10,060 bases of DNA from the NCBI GenBank assembly GCA_030631445.1, contig DAOVLD010000042.1:1-10060 (forward strand). Direction: 5' to 3'. This DNA comes from Bacteroidota bacterium (GTDB taxonomy: Bacteria; Bacteroidota; Bacteroidia; Bacteroidales; VadinHA17). The notes under the pieces were generated by a model. The model saw only the letters and a program-made list of their open reading frames with translations, made no database searches and had not been told where the DNA came from. The translations under genes and the position numbers were made by a program. Of the stretch, positions 6,270 to 10,060 are shown piece after piece (the first letter of the stretch is position 1; each line of letters opens with the position of its first letter).

Positions 6270-6314
6270 AGAGTGTTGAAAGACAATAGAAGTTGAACTT
6301 AAAAAATTATAAAA

Positions 6315-6893
6315 ATGAAAACAATGAAAAAAAGAACAATTACAGTATTGTTAACACTGTTAATGATAATAGCAGGAACCAGTCTGTTTGCTCAGCGTGG
6401 CCGGGGACAAGGTCCTTGTGGTATGGGCTATGGACCTGCATGGAGCTCAGATAAATCTGATTTCCAGCGTCCCGCAAGAGGTTATAGACAATTTGGAATG
6501 GGACAGGGAATGATGTGGAATGATTATTGCCTCTTACCGGATATGACCGATGAACAGGCAGAGCAGATCAAAGAATTAAGACTGGCACACTATAAAGAGG
6601 TGCAGCCGCTGAGAGATCAGATGAGCGAACTTGCAATTAAGCACAGGAATCTTATAAGGGCTGGGAATGTTGATACCAAGGCAATTAATGCCAGTATTGA
6701 TGAGAAGACAAATGTTATGAATAAATTAATGAAAAAACAGGCTGAATTCAGAGCAGAATTTCGTAACTTGCTTACCGATGAACAGAAGATGTTGCTGGAT
6801 AATTCCGGCAGAGGGTTTGGAATGAGAAAAGGTATGAGAAACTCCGGAAGAAGAGGAAGAAGTTTTAGTGGCGGCGGTTTTAACAGATGGTAG
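6315..6893 (+). CDS. Secreted Spy/CpxP/ZraP-like periplasmic protein
   Basis: A 192-residue exported protein. The signal peptide (MKTMKKRTIT plus a hydrophobic core) likely ends at LFA before Gln27. The mature part starts with a Gly/Met/Arg-rich stretch containing Cys35, has Cys72, then a helical domain (about 77-162) opened by MTDEQAEQIKEL and closed by LLTDEQKMLL. These are the two LTxEQ-like motifs of the family, whose members are periplasmic chaperones or zinc-responsive proteins. The C-terminal tail (from about 164) is again rich in Gly, Arg and Ser. The gene follows the anchored Spy-like gene by 101 bp and has its own ECF-type promoter, so it is probably an output of the module, possibly feeding back on the sensor. 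Met1 rather than Met4 is chosen arbitrarily; both fit the signal peptide. Confidence 0.8.
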   Translation: MKTMKKRTITVLLTLLMIIAGTSLFAQRGRGQGPCGMGYGPAWSSDKSDFQRPARGYRQFGMGQGMMWNDYCLLPDMTDEQAEQIKELRLAHYKEVQPLRDQMSELAIKHRNLIRAGNVDTKAINASIDEKTNVMNKLMKKQAEFRAEFRNLLTDEQKMLLDNSGRGFGMRKGMRNSGRRGRSFSGGGFNRW

Positions 6894-6923
6894 CAGTTTT
6901 TTCATAGGTGGTTAGTTTAGGGT

Positions 6924-6959
6924 AGAAGGTCTGCATGGTTTGCAGGCCTTCTTTCTTTT
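6924..6959 (+). terminator. Intrinsic terminator of the sigma/Spy module
   Basis: An 11-bp stem, AGAAGGTCTGC (6924-6934) with GCAGGCCTTCT (6942-6952), one G-T wobble and a 7-nt loop, followed by TTCTTTT. It lies 30 bp after the stop of the secreted Spy-like gene. Confidence 0.88.
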
Positions 6960-7011
6960 GAGACTAACATTATTATTATGCTGCTTTTATAAAGAAAGTT
7001 CAAAGTTAACA

Positions 7012-7032
7012 CGTAACTCGAACCTCGTAACA
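7012..7032 (+). repeat. Heptamer tandem repeat, unit CGTAACT (x3), second copy
   Basis: CGTAACT, CGAACCT, CGTAACA, preceded by AACA. It matches the array at the end of aroC (1628-1648) in phase and unit order, with two substitutions in the middle unit. Confidence 0.8.
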
Positions 7033-7060
7033 TTACAATAAACCAATTTTAAAAAGAATT

Positions 7061-7181
7061 AACCGCCAAGTACGCTAAGGATGCGCTAAGAACGCAAAGT
7101 ACAAATATTATGTAAAACGTCTTCAATATATTCTTAAGCGAACTTTACGCCTTCTTTGCGAACTTTGCGGTTAGTTTTTTT
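7061..7181. terminator. Long inverted repeat of CGCNAAG-type units, possible bidirectional terminator
   Basis: The left arm (7061-7102) carries CGCCAAG, CGCTAAG, CGCTAAG, CGCAAAG. The right arm (7131-7172), reverse complemented, carries CGCAAAG, CGCAAAG, CGTAAAG, CGCTTAAG. Unit spacing is 9, 11, 9 in both arms, so they align without gaps. A T7 run follows at 7175-7181, and an A5 run before the left arm (7051-7055) gives a T-run on the other strand. It lies between two convergent genes, which suits termination from both sides. The architecture is clear; the terminator role is inference. Confidence 0.55.
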
Positions 7182-7210
7182 CTCTGCCTTACTGCCTCAC
7201 ATATTTCTTA

Positions 7211-7245
7211 ACTCTTTGCTCTCAGCTCTTTGCTCTTCGCTCTTC
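7211..7245 (-). repeat. Heptamer tandem repeat, unit GCTCTTT (x5)
   Basis: ACTCTTT, GCTCTCA, GCTCTTT, GCTCTTC, GCTCTTC in exact 7-bp phase. It is the reverse complement of the AGAGCAA type at 5144-5199. The array abuts and overlaps the stop codon (7244-7246) of the TPR gene, so again the purine-rich strand is the coding strand just past a stop. Confidence 0.85.
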
Positions 7246-9481
7246 ACCCTTTCATCTGATACTGCAGATAGTCAAGCATAATTGGTATCTCGTCCGGATC
7301 AATTCCTTTTTGGATGAGTATTGGCTCATCGTCATGGAAAGATTCCATAAACAGCTTTAGGTTATTGTCTTTTTCCCGGATACTTTTTACATATAATTTA
7401 ATTGCATCTTTCTTTTTCCCAAGGCACCATTCCACATGACCAAAATTGATATAATCATACTTGTTTGCTTCATGTTTAAAGAGCTTAATATAGTATTTCT
7501 TTGATTCTTTAAGCTTATTTGTCATGAAGTAACACCATGCGATCGGCCGCAATACATTCTTTTTTGAAGGATCAAGGTATTCGACTTTGAAGTAGTACTT
7601 AAGGGCTGTTTCATAATCTTTAAGGTCAAGGTAACAACGACCGATAAGTGCTTGGATATAAAGGTCTTCAGGATTAATCTTTTCGGCTTCTTTGTAATAT
7701 TCAAGTGCTTTTTGGTTATCTCCCAGCTTCCGGTAACATAATCCCATCTTCTTCATAACCCATAGCCGGTTTTTTTCGAACAATTCAGCCTGTTTGTAAT
7801 ATTCAAGTGCAATGTCCCATTTTCTGAGACGCTGATATGAATAAGCAATTTTTTCAATTATCTCAAAACTTTTTACCCCCTGTTTATGCAGCATATTGTA
7901 TATCTCTAATGCATCCTCGAAGTAATCTTTTTCAAAATAATACTCGGCAATATTTCTAAGTATAGTTGTATCATCGACAAGGATGTTGAAAAAAGTAGAA
8001 TTGTAGAGGTCAAGTCCGCCCGAGAAAATGTCTTCAAACTCTGTTTTGTCAGGTTGAAGTTTGAAGAACCGGTAAAGGTCCTGTAAATATTGGGTATAAA
8101 TAACTTTATCTCGCTTAAACTGATCGATAAGTTCATCACTTTCAGCCAGTTCATTCATCCCTTCCATTTCAGCATTAAACAGTTCAATCATCATTTTCTT
8201 TTGCATTTCCGGCATTCGCTTAACGTTCAGCATAAATGAGTACTTATCAGAATTGCAGAGGAAACCTGTATGGTAAAGTCCGTCTACAAAAGCGGTTTTA
8301 TCGAAACTATCTTCTTCCGATATTAATGATTCATCAATTATTTTGTTCTCAGGATGGAATGGCAAAAGCCAGTTGATGGTTTTTTGGAAGAAATCGAAAT
8401 TCTTCAAATTTGCAAAAGCTGTCATAAAGACATCTGCACCTTCCATCTGCAATTTCGTGAATTCCTCAACTTTACCAAACAGGTCATCCGATTCCTCAAA
8501 AACAGTTTTCCATGCAGGGTTTTTTTCATCCATCAGGTCTTCCGGTACCAGGTTTTTCAAATCCAGTTTATCTTCCAGTTTTGGCTGAAGTTTAGCCATC
8601 TCGGGAATTATCTCATCTCTTAATTTCCTGGATATCTTTTCGGTTTCTTTCGATCGTATTACCTGGATAATAATAGCCTCTATTTCTTTTTGGATCCCTT
8701 TTTTATCTTTAAGTGTTTTCAACCGGCTGATTATTTCGGGATACAAATATAACCGCTGGTTATATTTGAACAGGTTGAAAACCAGGCCTATTAGTGCCCG
8801 CTGACTTACTTCCCTGGTATTATCAATATAATAATCAAAGAGGATATTAAATTTATGGAGATCAAAATACCGCAGAAGACTGAGAGTTATTGCACTAACA
8901 AAAAGGCTCTTGTCGTGCCATCTGAAATTTTGATTTTTTCTTAACATTGTTGTCAGTTCCAAATCCCCATCTGAATATTTGTCAGTCAGCCATAAATGGT
9001 CAAAGATATTTGCTACCAGTGTTTCGAATTCCTTTACATCTTCTGATGTGGGATCAGAACTCAGAGTGAAATTTTCCTTAATAACTTTCTTAAGTTCCTT
9101 ATTGAAACTCAGGTCATTCAGGTTTTCAGCAACAGTTTTACCTGAAAGTTTCTGTTTTGTTTTAAGATCAGACTTATACGTATAAAGTTGCCATCCCGAG
9201 TTTTTTGAAAGAAGAATTTCTTTTACCTGGTCATTTATCTGCAGGATGGAAACCAACAGACGGTTGTATATCTTTTGTCTTTCAGGATCTTTAATCCCTT
9301 CCAATGTATACTTCAGCATGTTCTCGTAAGTGGATTCCAGTTTCTCCAGTTCAGAGGTAAGATCGCCCATTCCTGATTCGGAAACAAGTTTGCCAAGCAG
9401 TTCAAGTGCCTCCTTTATTTTTTTCCTGGCAACCAGTTTATTAATAGTGATAGTATGTTTACGTATGATATTTATGTTCAT
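7244..9481 (-). CDS. Large cytoplasmic TPR protein of unknown function
   Basis: A 745-residue protein without a signal peptide or membrane segment. The C-terminal third (about 505-705) consists of roughly six tetratricopeptide units; the best are IAYSYQRLRKWDIALEYYKQ (about 545-564), LCYRKLGDNQKALEYYKEAE (581-600) and GRCYLDLKDYETALKYYFKV (614-633), each with the Gly/Ala/Tyr/Ala pattern. The first 500 residues are highly charged, probably all helical, and match no domain I recognise; an N-terminal segment (about 15-90) may be coiled coil. TPR arrays bind peptides or partner proteins, so a scaffold role is plausible, but no function can be assigned. It stands alone, convergent with the Spy module and with 180 bp before the next gene upstream. 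Frame and codon use are intact throughout. Confidence 0.85.
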   Translation of the reverse strand: MNINIIRKHTITINKLVARKKIKEALELLGKLVSESGMGDLTSELEKLESTYENMLKYTLEGIKDPERQKIYNRLLVSILQINDQVKEILLSKNSGWQLYTYKSDLKTKQKLSGKTVAENLNDLSFNKELKKVIKENFTLSSDPTSEDVKEFETLVANIFDHLWLTDKYSDGDLELTTMLRKNQNFRWHDKSLFVSAITLSLLRYFDLHKFNILFDYYIDNTREVSQRALIGLVFNLFKYNQRLYLYPEIISRLKTLKDKKGIQKEIEAIIIQVIRSKETEKISRKLRDEIIPEMAKLQPKLEDKLDLKNLVPEDLMDEKNPAWKTVFEESDDLFGKVEEFTKLQMEGADVFMTAFANLKNFDFFQKTINWLLPFHPENKIIDESLISEEDSFDKTAFVDGLYHTGFLCNSDKYSFMLNVKRMPEMQKKMMIELFNAEMEGMNELAESDELIDQFKRDKVIYTQYLQDLYRFFKLQPDKTEFEDIFSGGLDLYNSTFFNILVDDTTILRNIAEYYFEKDYFEDALEIYNMLHKQGVKSFEIIEKIAYSYQRLRKWDIALEYYKQAELFEKNRLWVMKKMGLCYRKLGDNQKALEYYKEAEKINPEDLYIQALIGRCYLDLKDYETALKYYFKVEYLDPSKKNVLRPIAWCYFMTNKLKESKKYYIKLFKHEANKYDYINFGHVEWCLGKKKDAIKLYVKSIREKDNNLKLFMESFHDDEPILIQKGIDPDEIPIMLDYLQYQMKG

Positions 9482-9662
9482 GAAACGAAAAATAATTAAT
9501 AATGTTGATTATTGCAATTAACTGACAAAATGTATATAGAAATTTTATTTGTCTTGCATTTATCTATTGTTCAATAATTAAGCCAAAATAAATAATATGA
9601 CAAAGCTTCCTGTAACAATAACGCAGGATTCAGGGTGCTGCATTGCGGAAAATAAGAGTTCA

Positions 9663-10060
9663 TTAACAGAGTTGATTATTTCGATAAGATGCCGGCTTTT
9701 TCCTGATATTTGCTATCCGCCGGTGGATAAATAAAAGAGTAAAAATAATTATTGCTTCTCCTAGAAGGAAGATGCCCCACGTAAAACTCTCTGGTACATA
9801 ACTGGTTAGTTCATTGATGAAATCTTCGTTGGTGATAAGGGACGAAAGTTCATTCAGGTAACCGCCTCTGACAAGCAATTGAGTATAATCCCGGATGAAA
9901 CTGATGAATATGATAATAGCGCCGGAGATAATCAAAACCCATTCATATGAAATCAGTCTGAAATGCTTTTTTGCAGTTTCGCCGGCAAATATTAATGTAG
10001 CCATATAAATCATTGAAAAAGAGCAAATAACCGGTGCTATAACCGGACCAACCCATGTAA
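9663..10060 (-). CDS. Membrane protein of unknown function, C-terminal part
   Basis: The reading frame stays open to the right edge, reading WVGPVIAPVICSFSMIYMAT before the ATG at 10013, so this ATG is probably internal and the gene starts outside the window. About 132 residues are visible. They contain three hydrophobic segments: about the first 25 residues (PVIAPVICSFSMIYMATLIF), WVLIISGAIIIFISFI, and WGIFLLGEAIIIFTLLFI, the last followed by a basic RRIANIRKK tail. The loop between the second and third, about 35 residues, contains a polar stretch ELSSLITNEDFINELTSYVP. I do not recognise the family. It ends 181 bp upstream of the TPR gene on the same strand, so co-transcription is possible but not shown. 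Confidence 0.7.
   Translation of the reverse strand, partial: TWVGPVIAPVICSFSMIYMATLIFAGETAKKHFRLISYEWVLIISGAIIIFISFIRDYTQLLVRGGYLNELSSLITNEDFINELTSYVPESFTWGIFLLGEAIIIFTLLFIHRRIANIRKKPASYRNNQLC

Larger units (their letters stand above)
6894..7243. other. 350-bp intergenic region between convergent genes
   Basis: No gene is seen here. In order it contains the intrinsic terminator (6924-6959), the CGTAACT heptamers (7012-7032), the long inverted repeat with flanking T/A runs (7061-7181) and the GCTCTTT heptamers (7211-7245) that run into the end of the TPR gene. Confidence 0.7.

Noticed and set aside
8343..8623. Two open frames on the + strand within the TPR gene
   Set aside because: They overlap each other and the intact TPR frame, and their Phe/Ser-rich composition is that of an antisense shadow.
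9482..9600. Primary promoter (TTTG / TAnnTTTG) for the TPR gene
   Set aside because: Only near matches such as TACATTTTG are present, with wrong internal spacing and no paired -33.
9597..9734. A 45-codon ORF on the + strand starting MTKLPVTITQD
   Set aside because: It overlaps the 3' end of the membrane protein gene antisense, has no ribosome binding site, and no recognisable domain; chance is the simpler explanation.

Overview
The window looks like a chromosomal segment of an uncultured member of the Bacteroidota, probably Bacteroidales or a relative. The evidence is AT-rich DNA, few Shine-Dalgarno sites (aroC is an exception), a lipoprotein signal typical of the phylum, a cysteine-free ECF anti-sigma protein, and intergenic DNA filled with short-period repeats. 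The phylum call is inference; no rRNA or other marker gene is present.

Layout. Positions 2-2436 (+) hold the end of an aromatic amino-acid operon: the C-terminal half of aroA, then aroC (8-bp overlap), then tyrA. It runs from EPSP synthesis to chorismate to tyrosine precursor. Positions 2482-4140 (-) hold a calcineurin-like phosphoesterase lipoprotein, convergent with tyrA, and a family-4 uracil-DNA glycosylase with Fe-S cluster cysteines. Positions 4536-6959 (+) form an envelope-stress module: an ECF sigma factor, a one-pass anti-sigma-like protein, a membrane-anchored Spy/CpxP-like protein and a secreted Spy/CpxP-like protein, closed by a clear intrinsic terminator. Positions 7244-9481 (-) hold a 745-residue cytoplasmic TPR protein, and 9663-10060 (-) the C-terminal part of an unidentified membrane protein that runs off the window.

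The most informative regulatory signal is a pair of matching promoter-like sites, GGAATAAA-N12-ATTGTCTAA. One lies just upstream of the ECF sigma gene and one upstream of the last Spy-like gene, with identical spacing. This fits an autoregulated sigma factor that also drives its own periplasmic effector. The gene content parallels the CnrH/CnrY/CnrX-type arrangement (sigma, membrane anti-sigma, membrane-anchored Spy-fold sensor), but the ligand here is unknown.

The second theme is the intergenic DNA. Tandem repeats of exactly 7 bp, with different unit sequences, lie at or next to the 3' ends of aroC, tyrA/phosphoesterase, the sigma gene and the TPR gene, and in other gaps. Two unit types each recur at two separate loci. 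Two long imperfect inverted repeats built from CRCNAAG-like units and two smaller hairpins complete the set. Some heptamers run into the coding sequence and supply the last residues of proteins.
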